A stretch of 33,232 bases of DNA from Isosphaeraceae bacterium (lineage in GTDB: Bacteria; Planctomycetota; Planctomycetia; Isosphaerales; Isosphaeraceae): assembly GCA_021324445.1 (NCBI GenBank), contig JAJPJC010000212.1:1-33232 (forward strand), given 5' to 3'. Of this stretch, positions 1-8,367 are shown one piece after another; positions within the stretch are counted from its first letter, which is position 1; each line of letters begins with the position of its first letter. Position numbers and translations under genes: made by a program. The notes under the pieces were generated by a model. It saw nothing but the letters and a program-made list of their open reading frames with translations, did no database searches and was not told the origin of the DNA.

Positions 1-610
1 CCTCGCGCGGCGGCAGGGTCACGCCGCCCGGGACGAGCACGCACGGCAGGTGCTTGGATCCGGCCAGGGCCATCATCATGGCCGGCAGGCCCTTGTCGCA
101 GGTGGCGACGCCGAGGACTCCCTTGCGGCGCGGCAGCGAGCGGATCAACCGGCGAAAGACGATCGCCGCGTCGTTGCGATAGGGGAGGCTGTCCATCATT
201 CCGGTCGTCCCCTGGGTGCGGCCGTCGCACGGGTCGGAGACCATCCCCGCGAACGGCACCACATCGAGCCGCCGTAATTCTTCAGCCGCTTCCTGCACGA
301 GCAGCCCGATTTCCCAGTGGCCCGTGTGATAGCCCAGCGCGATGGGACGGCCGTCGGGCGCGCGCAGACCGCCCTGGGTGCTGAGGATCAAGTACGGGTC
401 GCGCGCCACCTCGCTCGCCGACCAGCCCATACCGGCATTCTGGGTCAAGCCGAAGAGGTCGCCCGAGGGCCACTTCTCGAGCATCTCACCGGTCAAGGGA
501 AGGGCGCCTGCCGGCCCTTCGGCCGTCGTCGTCACTTCGTACACGGCCGGATCGGGGGAGTCGAGGATCTCGGTGAGATCGCGGGAGAGAGAAGGCTGAA
601 ACGTCGCCAT
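1..610 (-). CDS. YjhG/YagF-type D-xylonate dehydratase, N-terminal part (runs off the left edge)
   Basis: The first 203 residues of an IlvD/Edd-superfamily dehydratase are visible. The family dehydrates sugar acids; the YjhG/YagF branch converts D-xylonate to 2-keto-3-deoxy-pentonate in non-phosphorylating pentose catabolism. Stretches recalled from E. coli YagF recur in order: [63 protein letters not shown] and [11 protein letters not shown]. The last contains the Cys-Asp-Lys that supports Fe-S binding in this superfamily. The start is an ATG at 610, giving [12 protein letters not shown]. About two thirds of the protein (family length about 650 residues) lies outside the window, so C-terminal residues cannot be checked. 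A 22-base tandem repeat lies just upstream. The substrate (xylonate or another aldonate) is assigned by subfamily resemblance only. Confidence 0.9.
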   Translation of the reverse strand, partial: MATFQPSLSRDLTEILDSPDPAVYEVTTTAEGPAGALPLTGEMLEKWPSGDLFGLTQNAGMGWSASEVARDPYLILSTQGGLRAPDGRPIALGYHTGHWEIGLLVQEAAEELRRLDVVPFAGMVSDPCDGRTQGTTGMMDSLPYRNDAAIVFRRLIRSLPRRKGVLGVATCDKGLPAMMMALAGSKHLPCVLVPGGVTLPPRE

Positions 611-636
611 GCGTGCTTTCATTCAGTTCCGCTTAT

Positions 637-682
637 AAATCAGAGAGTGGGCCGATCCTAAATCAGAGAGTGGGCCGATCCG
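637..682. repeat. Tandem duplication of a 22-bp sequence upstream of the dehydratase gene
   Basis: Two identical 22-base copies lie at 637-658 and 661-682, separated by two bases. Each begins AAATCAGAGAGTGGG and ends GCCGATCC. The array starts 26 bases before the start codon of the minus-strand dehydratase, in its 5' leader or promoter. The 24-base repeat distance is slightly more than two helical turns, so paired operator sites for a regulator are possible. A replication-slippage duplication is equally possible. Confidence 0.85.
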
Positions 683-837
683 GTACCCGAGGAAGCCACG
701 TTGGATAGAGGAGGAGTGTCCCTGGGAGGCTCCCCCGATTCTAACGGCTCTTTTTGGGACAGTCACGTGTCTGATCCGATGAACTGCTCCGGCCGGCGCG
801 GTACATTCCTGGGAAGATGATCCTGGAAGAGACACTG

Positions 838-1503
838 ATGCCGATCCATGACTGGTCGAGAGTTCCGGCGGGGCTGTTCCACCACTTCCACCAGCAGTGG
901 ACGTGCCGGCTCTGCGATGCCTTGAACGCGGGGCCACTGCCGAAGGGCTCCTCCGCGCTGATTGAACAGAGTGCCGCGGGAATCTACCCCGATCCACCCA
1001 GGACCCGGTTCGCCAGCCAGGTCAGCGATGAGGAGGTCTATACCGCCAAGGCCAACCGGATCGCCATCCACCACACGCTGGGAGAGGTCATCTCCATCAT
1101 CGAGATCGTCTCACCGGGGAACAAGAACAGCCGGCACGCCCTCCGCGCGTTCGTGGAGAAGAGCCTCGACTTCCTCCACCGAGGCATCCATCTCCTCATT
1201 ATCGACCTTTTCCCACCGAGTCGGCGGGACCCCGAGGGGATCCACAAGGCGATCTGGGACGAGATCCGCGATGAGCCCTTTGAGCTTCCAAAGGATCAAC
1301 CACTCACGCTGGCGGCCTACTCAGCGGGGGTGCCCATGAAGGCGTTCGTCGAACCGGTCGCGGTGGGGGAGCCACTCCCGGACATGCCCGCCTTCCTCGA
1401 CCCGGACACCTATGTTCTCGCACCGTTGGAGGCGTCGTATCTCGCGGCCTGGGAGACGTGCCCTGACGATTTCCAGCAGGCGATTCGCACCTCCGGGACG
1501 TGA
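838..1503 (+). CDS. DUF4058-type conserved protein
   Basis: This 221-residue protein begins MPIHDWSRVPAGLFHHFH, the typical opening of a large family common in planctomycetes and usually labelled DUF4058. The ATG at 838 was chosen because the family starts with MP(I/V)HDW; an in-frame ATG at 817 would add only MILEETL. The C-terminal part contains EPLPDMPAFLDPDTYVLAPLE, which recalls the PLP-MPLFL-Pxxyv-vpLe pattern of this family. No signal peptide, membrane segment or known catalytic motif is visible. The function is unknown; these proteins often occur in several copies per genome. It is separated from both neighbours by more than 200 bases and is probably monocistronic. Confidence 0.75.
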   Translation: MPIHDWSRVPAGLFHHFHQQWTCRLCDALNAGPLPKGSSALIEQSAAGIYPDPPRTRFASQVSDEEVYTAKANRIAIHHTLGEVISIIEIVSPGNKNSRHALRAFVEKSLDFLHRGIHLLIIDLFPPSRRDPEGIHKAIWDEIRDEPFELPKDQPLTLAAYSAGVPMKAFVEPVAVGEPLPDMPAFLDPDTYVLAPLEASYLAAWETCPDDFQQAIRTSGT

Positions 1504-1741
1504 CTCGCGCCGCCAATCCCTCAAGGGTACACTGTCCGCGATTTTGACGGACCATATTCCAGCCACCAATCCTTGCATGATTGCTCCGCTTCTCCCCGGG
1601 GTGTCGAGCGAGAGCAAGATTCGCGTGGGTGCGGCGAATAACCAACCGATCGACGAAACCAGCGGCGAAGGACCGCCGCTCTTGCGAGTTCCCTGGGCCA
1701 TTCCCGGACGAGTGGTCAAGGCGGATCGGGAGTTTGCGAAG

Positions 1742-2263
1742 ATGCGAGTACGCGCAACGTTCTCTCTCCTGCTGATGCCCTTGGCGATGGTCCTCTGGGG
1801 CTGTGGCGGCGAGCAGGTCGAGTCGGGGGCCAATGCCACGGCGCGCGGGATGGAGCGGGTCGGCGGCGCCATGGAGTCGGCCGGCAACGCCGTCGGCCAC
1901 AGACTGGAGGAGGCCGGAAAGGGGACCAAGCTGGAGAAAGTTACCACGGCGACCGGCTCCGCCCTCGAGGCGGGGGGCGAGAAGACCCATCAAGTCCTCG
2001 ACAAGGGAGCTGAGAAGGTCAAGGATCTGGGGGTCAGCGCGGGCAAGGCGGTCGATAAGGCCGGCGAGAAGATCAAGCAGATGGAGAAGACGGCCGGTGA
2101 GAAGCTCAAGGATCTCAAAGAGAAGGCTGGTGAGAAGCTGGGCGAACTCAAGGAGAAGGCCGGCGAGCTCAAGGAAAAGACCGCCGAGGAGTTGAAGGTG
2201 CTCAAGGACAAGGCGAAGGACCTCGTCAACAAGCCAGACCAGAAGCCCGAGCAGAAGGACTGA
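1742..2263 (+). CDS. Lipoprotein with amphipathic Lys/Glu-rich repeats
   Basis: The 173-residue product starts with a lipoprotein signal, MRVRATFSLLLMPLAMVLWGC, with Cys21 in an LWGC lipobox, so it is probably lipid-anchored at the cell envelope. The ATG at 1742 was chosen because it places the signal at the N-terminus; the frame stays open for another 110 codons upstream without plausible protein sequence. A possible ribosome site (GGGAG) lies about 9 bases before it. The mature part is nearly all Ala, Gly, Lys and Glu in imperfect repeats such as EKAGEKLKDLKEKAGEKL, predicting long amphipathic helices like those of LEA or apolipoprotein-like proteins. No enzymatic domain is visible. A role in envelope stabilisation or stress protection is a guess from composition. 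Confidence 0.75.
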   Translation: MRVRATFSLLLMPLAMVLWGCGGEQVESGANATARGMERVGGAMESAGNAVGHRLEEAGKGTKLEKVTTATGSALEAGGEKTHQVLDKGAEKVKDLGVSAGKAVDKAGEKIKQMEKTAGEKLKDLKEKAGEKLGELKEKAGELKEKTAEELKVLKDKAKDLVNKPDQKPEQKD

Positions 2264-2561
2264 GGGTCGGTCGGAACCGTCCTGCTTGAGCGCAACTCTT
2301 GACGACGTGGGAGGTCAACCCCGAAGATGCAAGTGTGGGACCCGCAGGCCCCGAGCGGAGTCGCAGCACCCTTCCGCAGCAGCGCCCAAGACCCGGCCTG
2401 TCGGTCCCATTGCCGCCCGTCGCAACCCTGACGGCGCGCCAGGGCCGGAGGCAGTGGCTGTTCTCCGAAGGAACTCGGAGATAGACTGGAGGACAGCGGC
2501 CGTGATGTGAGGGGGGTGTTGGGAGTTGCCGGTTGACCACCATCGAGGCGCGGAGACGGCG

Positions 2562-3806
2562 ATGGACCGAGCGGGAGTCGGGACCGCGCGCGGGCTGTTG
2601 TGCCCGGAGTGTGCCACGGAGCTCGAGGGGGCTCGGGGTGGCGCGGGCGCGGCGACCGTCGCGCGGTGCTCGCGGTGCGGGGTTCTGGTGCGGCTCGACG
2701 ACTGTGGTGGCCGGCCGGGACACGAGGCGATGGGCTTGGCCCACCGCTCCCCGCCCCTGAGCAGCCTGAGGCTCGCCTGGCATAACTGGATGCTGCGGAT
2801 CTTCGAGCGGCTTTACTGGCTGGTCACATTCGCCGGCACGATCGTCTGCCTGACCGCGGGCGGGATTATTCCCGTGATCCACGGCTGGCTGAGTAACCAG
2901 ATCGACAACTGGTCCGACCTCGTCGCGGCGCTGGGTGGAGTCTGGTTCCGGGTGGAGAGTCAGAATCCGGACAGCGACCTTGGGCCGGTCCTGGCCCGGG
3001 TCGATGCCCCGCAGTTGTTCACCACGATCGAGGCGGTGGGCCGGCGGCTGGGCGTCAAGCCACCGGGCCAGGTCCGCCTGACCTACCTGCCCTGCTGCGG
3101 CGTGGTGGCCTGGGGCCGCTCGCGGGCCCTGATCATCGGGCTGCCGCTGTTCCGCGTGCTCACCCAGGGCGAGCTCCGCGCGATCGTGGCCCATGAGCTG
3201 GCGCACCTGGCGCGGGGCGATGCCACCCGCGCGGCCCGCTCGGCCCGCTTCGTCGAGGCGCTGGAACAGGCCGTCGAGCGCAACGGCCCGCGGGTTCGGG
3301 GTCCGCTCGGCGCCTGGGCCCGCTATTGCCTGCGCGAGACGTCCCGGCTGATCGAGCCGGTGGCCCGCTCCCAGGAGGCGCGGGCCGATCGCTTCGCCGC
3401 GGCGATCGCCGGCGGCAGCGCCGCCTCCTCCGCACTGGTCAAGGTGGCGATCATCCAGCCGCTCTTCCGCGAGCTCCTGGAAGCCTACGATCCCAACGAC
3501 GCCGGCGCGCTGAACCTCTACGCCTTCTTCCGCGCCTTCTGGTACCGCCTGCCGTCGGAGGTCCACACCGCCATGCGGCTCAGCGTCCTGACCCGCCGCC
3601 ACGACACCTTCGACCCCGCGCACCCCCCCCTGCCCGACCGCATCGCCGCGCTCCAGTCCTATTCCGACCCGGTCAACCTCAACGGCGATGGCTACCCGGC
3701 CACGACCTTCCTCGGCGACCCCGAGATCTTCGAGCAGATGCTGCACAACCGGCTCTTCGGTCTGCCCCCCGTCGAACCCAGCATTTTTCACAAGGCCGGA
3801 ACCTGA
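2562..3806 (+). CDS. Zinc-ribbon M48-family (Ste24/HtpX-like) membrane metalloprotease
   Basis: The 414-residue protein has three parts. An N-terminal zinc ribbon uses CPEC (Cys14, Cys17) and CSRC (Cys36, Cys39). A hydrophobic stretch at about 84-106 is a likely membrane anchor. A peptidase domain follows, with HELAH at 211-215 and a downstream glutamate in QEARADRFAA (Glu272) as the expected third zinc ligand. This arrangement is that of M48 gluzincins, membrane proteases that handle damaged membrane proteins. The ATG at 2562 has GGAG six bases upstream; a TTG at 2526 is also in frame. The protein has fewer membrane segments than classical HtpX, and the zinc ribbon suggests an extra protein- or nucleic-acid-binding surface. 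The substrate is unknown. Confidence 0.8.
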   Translation: MDRAGVGTARGLLCPECATELEGARGGAGAATVARCSRCGVLVRLDDCGGRPGHEAMGLAHRSPPLSSLRLAWHNWMLRIFERLYWLVTFAGTIVCLTAGGIIPVIHGWLSNQIDNWSDLVAALGGVWFRVESQNPDSDLGPVLARVDAPQLFTTIEAVGRRLGVKPPGQVRLTYLPCCGVVAWGRSRALIIGLPLFRVLTQGELRAIVAHELAHLARGDATRAARSARFVEALEQAVERNGPRVRGPLGAWARYCLRETSRLIEPVARSQEARADRFAAAIAGGSAASSALVKVAIIQPLFRELLEAYDPNDAGALNLYAFFRAFWYRLPSEVHTAMRLSVLTRRHDTFDPAHPPLPDRIAALQSYSDPVNLNGDGYPATTFLGDPEIFEQMLHNRLFGLPPVEPSIFHKAGT

Positions 3807-3837
3807 TCCGATCCGATGGCGGCCGCTCGACCTGACC

Positions 3838-4734
3838 TCATTTCTGCGATGCGCCTGCGGCGGCCTTGAGGTACTGGTCGAAGAAGCGGAACGTCTCGGC
3901 ACGGGTGCGCTCCAGCTCGGCGCCGCCCCAGCCGTGCTGGGCTCCGACCAGAAGCTCGACCCGGCCCGGGACGCCCGCGGCGGTCATGGCCTCGGCCAGC
4001 TTGATCGCCTGGGTGAACGGGACCAGAGGATCGTTGGTCCCCTGAAAGGTCAGGATCGGCGCATCGTCCTTGGTCACATACGTCCGGGGCGATGCCTTGG
4101 CGGCCAGCTCGGGCTTCTCCGGCGGTGCGGCGCCGAGGAAGTCCTTGACCAGCGGCTTGGAGCGATCCGGGATGTCCCTGGCTCCCAGCTCGGTCGGACC
4201 GAAGTAGTTGACCACGGCCTTCACCCGGCTGTCGGGTGCACCACTGGAAATGTCGCCCTCGAGACCGTCGTCCGGGCTGGTCACGCCCAGCATCAGCGCC
4301 AGGTGGCCGCCGGCGGAGAAACCGATCGCGCCGACGCGCTCGGGGTCGATCCGGTACTTCTTCGCGTTGGCCTTGATCCAGCGGACCGCCGCCTTGACGT
4401 CGTGGACCTGGGCGGGGAAGGTCTCCTTGGGACAGAAGCGATACTGGGGCGAGATGGCCACGTAGCCGTGACGGACGAACTCGGGCAGGATCGGGCCCAC
4501 GTCCGCCTTGTTCCCCGCGCGCCAGGCGCCGCCGTGGATGACCAGGACCGCTGGGAACGGGCCGTCGCCCTGCGCCGGCCGCGCCAGGTCGAGTTTCAGC
4601 TCCGTGGTCCCGACCTTGGCATAGACGATGTCGCGCTCGGTGGTGACCTTCTCGTCGGCGCCACGGACCGGCACCGCGGCCAGGCCGGCGAGCAGGATCG
4701 CGGTCCACGCTCTGCTCGGGAATCGCAACGACAT
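3838..4734 (-). CDS. Secreted alpha/beta-hydrolase, BD-FAE/acetyl-esterase-like
   Basis: This 298-residue protein has a signal peptide (hydrophobic 11-21, probable cleavage near VRGA-DE) followed by an alpha/beta-hydrolase fold. HGGAW (67-71) forms the oxyanion hole, GFSAGG contains the nucleophile Ser140, Asp235 lies in QGTNDPLVP, and His267 in AQHGWGG completes the triad. This pattern is that of the BD-FAE/hormone-sensitive-lipase-like esterases that remove acyl groups from plant polysaccharides or small esters. It lies 15 bases downstream of the 2-hydroxyacid dehydrogenase on the same strand and is probably co-transcribed with it. It converges with the M48 gene, leaving only 31 bases between the stop codons. 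The exact substrate cannot be read from sequence. Confidence 0.85.
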   Translation of the reverse strand: MSLRFPSRAWTAILLAGLAAVPVRGADEKVTTERDIVYAKVGTTELKLDLARPAQGDGPFPAVLVIHGGAWRAGNKADVGPILPEFVRHGYVAISPQYRFCPKETFPAQVHDVKAAVRWIKANAKKYRIDPERVGAIGFSAGGHLALMLGVTSPDDGLEGDISSGAPDSRVKAVVNYFGPTELGARDIPDRSKPLVKDFLGAAPPEKPELAAKASPRTYVTKDDAPILTFQGTNDPLVPFTQAIKLAEAMTAAGVPGRVELLVGAQHGWGGAELERTRAETFRFFDQYLKAAAGASQK

Positions 4735-4749
4735 GAGGCAGGCTCCTCG

Positions 4750-5757
4750 CTAGAACCACAGAGACTTATCGACAACATTGAGGAGAGGCTCGCCGCGAGC
4801 GAACCGGCCGACATTCTCCACGAGGGTCGCCAGGTGTCGAGCGGCGATGACGGGCGAGTACCCGGCCGTGTGGGGCGTGAGGATCACGTTGGGGAAGTCC
4901 CAGAGCGGGTGATCGGCCGGCAGGGGCTCGACCTGGTAGACGTCCAGCGCGGCCCCGGCCAGACGGCCCGCGCGCAAGGCGGCGACCAGGTCGTCGAGCA
5001 CGACGATGGCGCCCCGCCCGATGTTGATCAGGTAGCTGGACGCGCGCAGGTGCGCGAGGGTCCCGGCATGGAACCAGCCGGTCGTCTCCGGAGTTTGCGG
5101 CGCGGCGATGACGGCGAAATCGCTCCAGGCCAGCAGCGCCGGCAGCTCGTCAGTGCCCGTGACCGCCTCCACGCCGTCGGGCGCCTGGATTCGTTCCGGG
5201 AAGCGGTCGACGCCGCGAATCGTCATCCCGAAAGCCCGCGCTCGCCGCGCGATCTCGCACCCGATCCCCCCCATGCCGATGATTCCCATCGTCGCCTCGG
5301 GGAGGTAGATCGTCGCGCGATCCATCGCGTTGACCGTCCCCGGACCAGTCATCGAGCTGACCCGGGCCGACTCGCCACCGGCCGGCTCATACCGGTGCGC
5401 CACCTGGTTGCGGATGTACGTATGGAGATTCCGGGCGAAACAGAGCACATACCCCATCACCTGGTCGGCGATCACGTCGCCGAAGAGCCCGCGCACGTTC
5501 GACAGTACGCAGGGGTGCGCCTCCAGGGCGGGGAACATGTAGTGTTCCAGGCTGGCGGTGAAGGCTTGGACCCAGCGCAAGCGGTCGGCACGCGCCAGCA
5601 TCGCGGGGGTGATCTTGCCCACAACGGCGTCGGCACCGGGCATCGCGGCCTCGGCCTCGGCAGCCTCGACGGCGTTGACCCACTCGGCCGCGGGTGCCGC
5701 CGCGCGGAGGGCCTCGAACCGATCGGACTCGACTGCCGGATAGATCACGAATTTCAT
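4750..5757 (-). CDS. D-isomer-specific 2-hydroxyacid dehydrogenase
   Basis: The 335-residue product belongs to the NAD-dependent D-2-hydroxyacid dehydrogenase family (phosphoglycerate dehydrogenase, glyoxylate reductase and relatives). The Rossmann loop GMGGIG is at 161-166. The catalytic set is Arg248 in INIGRGAIV, Glu277 in YQVEPLPADHPLW, and His296 in LTPHTAG. Length is normal for single-domain members without a C-terminal ACT domain. Its ATG overlaps the TGA of the upstream glycosyltransferase in an ATGA, which indicates translational coupling. The substrate could be glyoxylate, hydroxypyruvate or another 2-ketoacid; nothing in the sequence decides this. Confidence 0.9.
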   Translation of the reverse strand: MKFVIYPAVESDRFEALRAAAPAAEWVNAVEAAEAEAAMPGADAVVGKITPAMLARADRLRWVQAFTASLEHYMFPALEAHPCVLSNVRGLFGDVIADQVMGYVLCFARNLHTYIRNQVAHRYEPAGGESARVSSMTGPGTVNAMDRATIYLPEATMGIIGMGGIGCEIARRARAFGMTIRGVDRFPERIQAPDGVEAVTGTDELPALLAWSDFAVIAAPQTPETTGWFHAGTLAHLRASSYLINIGRGAIVVLDDLVAALRAGRLAGAALDVYQVEPLPADHPLWDFPNVILTPHTAGYSPVIAARHLATLVENVGRFARGEPLLNVVDKSLWF

Positions 5758-6917
5758 GGAGTTGACTCCGCGCCGCCACCTCGCCCCCTGGGATTGCGGC
5801 AGACCTGGGTCAGATACCGGGCGATCCGAGCGGCCCCATCGCGGGCCATCGGCGGCGGACCGGGATCCATTTGTAACGCGCGCTCCAGCGCGCGCTCCAG
5901 CCGGAGGACCTGGAAGTCGCGCCCCGAGACCGGCAGTCCTCCGCGCCAGGAGCGGAGGGCTCGATCGAGCGGCCGGAACTCAGCGAACCCGCGGCGCGGG
6001 GGGTAGATCATGGGCGTGCCGCTGGCCATGGCCTCGCACGCCGTGCCATAACCGGCCTTGGCCACGACCGCATCGCACGAGGCGATCAAGTCACCGCCGG
6101 GCCAGGCGGCGGAGGGGACCACGTGCAGGTTCTCGAGCCGGCCGACCGGCGCGGGGTCATAGCTGACAAAGTGGATGCCGCGCCGGGCCAGCCGCTCCAG
6201 CCGCGACCAGCCCAGGTCGCTCTGACCATAACGGCCGATGTAGAAATAGACCAGGCGCTCGCGACGGCTCAGACCCAGTTGCCGCGCCAGCTCATCGCGG
6301 CGGTCGCGGCCCTGATGGACCACCATGCCCACGGGAATCGCCGGCCCCAGCCAGGCCATCCTCAGGGCCGGCTCGATCCGGAACAGGCCGGCGGCGTGCC
6401 GGTAGGCCCGGCGCAGCTCGGCCACCAGCCGTACGGCTTCGCCCCCCAGCGCCCGAGCATACGGGGCGTAAATGTCGGCCCAGGTGAAGTTGGCCATCAG
6501 AAACCCGGGGACTCCCGCCCGCCGGGCCGCCACCAGAGGCACGGCCGGCGAGTCACAAAGGACCGCGGCCGTCCCACGCTCGCGCAGCCGGTCGACTTCC
6601 TCGTCGAGCCGCGCCATGGCCTCGGCATGCACCCGTGCCGCCAGCTCCAGCGTGGCCGGCCCATCCGTCGCGCTGCTGTCGCCGGGCGGGCTGACCACCC
6701 CAACGTCCGAGACGTGTGCCTCCAACTCCACCGGCCGCGTCAACCGCTCTCGCCAAGGATCGAACAAGTTGGGGTGCGACCGGATCCAGACCGGGATGGA
6801 CCGCGGGATCCGATTCACCACGGCGGACGTGCGATGGAGATGCCCGAATCCATGACTGGTCACGTAAATGGCGATCCCATGGGCAACTCTGGTCGGTGAA
6901 GATGGAACGGACGCCAT
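5754..6917 (-). CDS. GT-B fold glycosyltransferase (GT1/GT28-like)
   Basis: A 387-residue protein with the two-domain GT-B layout. The N-terminal motif SHGFGHLHRTSAV resembles the glycine-rich acceptor-domain loop of MurG-like and UDP-glucuronosyltransferase-like enzymes. The C-terminal stretch ASCDAVVAKAGYGTACEAMA with SGTPMIYPPRRGFAEF matches the donor-binding region of GT28 and GT1 enzymes. Similar sequences also occur in the N-terminal half of plant-type L-arabinokinases. No signal peptide or membrane segment is visible, so it is probably cytosolic or membrane-associated. The start has a strong upstream GGGAGGGAG. It overlaps the dehydrogenase by four bases and lies 21 bases downstream of the EamA gene, so the cluster probably acts as one operon. 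The sugar and acceptor are unknown. Confidence 0.8.
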   Translation of the reverse strand: MASVPSSPTRVAHGIAIYVTSHGFGHLHRTSAVVNRIPRSIPVWIRSHPNLFDPWRERLTRPVELEAHVSDVGVVSPPGDSSATDGPATLELAARVHAEAMARLDEEVDRLRERGTAAVLCDSPAVPLVAARRAGVPGFLMANFTWADIYAPYARALGGEAVRLVAELRRAYRHAAGLFRIEPALRMAWLGPAIPVGMVVHQGRDRRDELARQLGLSRRERLVYFYIGRYGQSDLGWSRLERLARRGIHFVSYDPAPVGRLENLHVVPSAAWPGGDLIASCDAVVAKAGYGTACEAMASGTPMIYPPRRGFAEFRPLDRALRSWRGGLPVSGRDFQVLRLERALERALQMDPGPPPMARDGAARIARYLTQVCRNPRGRGGGAESTP

Positions 6918-6938
6918 CGGGGCTCCCTCCCGGAGTCC

Positions 6939-7973
6939 TTAGCGGCTGGTGGAAACCCGAGGAAGGAGTCGAGCATCTTCGAGCGGCCGCTCACGGACCA
7001 CCGACCACGGACCACTGACCGCGGTTCCCCAGAAGACGCCCGCCAGGGTCAGTGCGCCCCCCGCCACGAGGCTGGGCGTGATGGCCTCGCCGAAGAGCCA
7101 GCTCCCCCAGCAGACCGTCAAGATCGGCGAGACATTGCTGAAATTGGCCACCTGACTGGCGTCGAGACTGCGGAGGGCGAGGTTCTGGCAGGCGAGGTTG
7201 ACCGGAGTGATGAACAGCGTGAGGAAGGCCAGGGCCAACCACGCCGACGCCGAGACCTGGGACAACGACGGGATGCGTGGCGCACTGACCAGCGCGATCG
7301 GCAGGTCGAGCAGGCAACCCAGCAGGAACGTCGAAGCCAGGACCGGCAGCGCGCCGTGGCGCATGATCAGCGGTTTGCTGACGGTGAGATACGAGCCCCA
7401 GGACAACACGGCGCCGACGAGCAGGGCATCGGCCAGCACCACCGATCGCATCGCGGCAGGTGGGCCGCCGGCCTGCCAGGCACCGCCGATGCCAATGATG
7501 AGCACGCCCGCGACGCTCGCGAGAATCCCCCAGAGCCGGCCCAGGTCCGGCCGTTCCGATCCCAGAGTCCAGGCCAGGAGCAGGACGACCAGCGGGCAGG
7601 TGGCGTAGAAGAGCCCGACATGCGAGGTCGGCCCCAGCCGCGTGGCGTTGAGGAAGAAGCCCTGGTTGATCGGTACGCACAGCGCCGCGGCCAGGCCGAG
7701 CAGGCGACCGTCGGTGCGGAGGATGCGTGCCACGACGCCCAGGCCGCCCACGACCGGCAACAGACAAAGTCCCGCCACCCCGAACCGCACCACCGGCAGC
7801 CACGCCACCGGCAGCTCGCGCACGATGAACTTGGCGGCCGCCGCCGTGGTCGATCCCAGCACAACCAGCAGCAGGACATAGATATACGCGCGAGGATCGG
7901 CCTCCCCGCCGGGTCCTGGAGCCCCTCCCACGCCGCTCGTCTCTTCACCCTCGCCGTCCTCGGACGTCGACAT
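6939..7973 (-). CDS. EamA/DMT-superfamily transporter
   Basis: The 344-residue protein has about ten hydrophobic helices in two EamA repeats, starting with YIYVLLLVVLGSTTAAAAKF at about 30 and ending near GGALTLAGVFWGTAVSG. This is the drug/metabolite transporter layout, usually exporting amino acids, nucleosides or other small metabolites. A hydrophilic Gly/Glu-rich segment of about 28 residues precedes the first helix. The start is supported by GGGGAG four to five bases upstream. The short tail after the last helix (GPWSVVRERP and beyond) is encoded partly by a 7-base-period repeat at 6997-7024, so the natural C-terminus may have been changed by repeat insertion. It is the first gene of a probable operon with the glycosyltransferase. 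Confidence 0.88.
   Translation of the reverse strand: MSTSEDGEGEETSGVGGAPGPGGEADPRAYIYVLLLVVLGSTTAAAAKFIVRELPVAWLPVVRFGVAGLCLLPVVGGLGVVARILRTDGRLLGLAAALCVPINQGFFLNATRLGPTSHVGLFYATCPLVVLLLAWTLGSERPDLGRLWGILASVAGVLIIGIGGAWQAGGPPAAMRSVVLADALLVGAVLSWGSYLTVSKPLIMRHGALPVLASTFLLGCLLDLPIALVSAPRIPSLSQVSASAWLALAFLTLFITPVNLACQNLALRSLDASQVANFSNVSPILTVCWGSWLFGEAITPSLVAGGALTLAGVFWGTAVSGPWSVVRERPLEDARLLPRVSTSR
6997..7024. repeat. Heptad repeat array, GACCACN type (four units)
   Basis: Four consecutive 7-base units, GACCACC GACCACG GACCACT GACCGCG, lie inside the last codons of the EamA gene. A perfect 12-base palindrome, GAGCGGCCGCTC, sits just upstream at 6982-6993. The same heptad family recurs in an inverted pair at 14170-14268. 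Confidence 0.8.
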
Positions 7974-8367
7974 GATACTCCCCGCCTTCAGGCCGTCCCG
8001 CAGCTCGGCCGCGGGCCGGCTTCCCCTTCAGTGATTCACCACCGTCACCCACGCCAGCACCTGCGCAGGCCGCGAATCGTCGCGCGACAATTCATCGTAG
8101 GTGCAAAGGCAAGTCTAGGACACCTCGAAATCAGGGCCGAGTGGTCCGGCCACCCGCCACGCCTCGGACGCCAGACCGACATGGCAGGTTCGCTCCGTGT
8201 CTTCAGGTCGCGCGCCGGCTCCCGAAGCGATCGGGGAGAGCCGAAGCGGGGCGGGGGACGGATCGAATCCCAATCTCGACCGGCGGTCAGGGGCCGGCTA
8301 CGATGGAGTCTGCCCCAGGCGAGCGAAGAGAGCCCGGGCCCACAATCTTGTCTTCCAGGGCGGTCCG
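7974..8367. other. Divergent intergenic region, no gene recognised
   Basis: This 394-base stretch separates the divergent EamA and leucine-rich-repeat genes and should contain promoters for both. An open frame continues upstream of the LRR start to 8197, but its residues (Arg/Gly/Ser-rich) do not look like protein and no signal peptide or domain appears. No hairpin, repeat or RNA gene was recognised. Confidence 0.5.

Noticed and set aside
3688..6006. Plus-strand open frame of about 770 codons
   Set aside because: It is antisense to the esterase, the dehydrogenase and the glycosyltransferase, which have clear catalytic motifs. Its own translation shows no domain.
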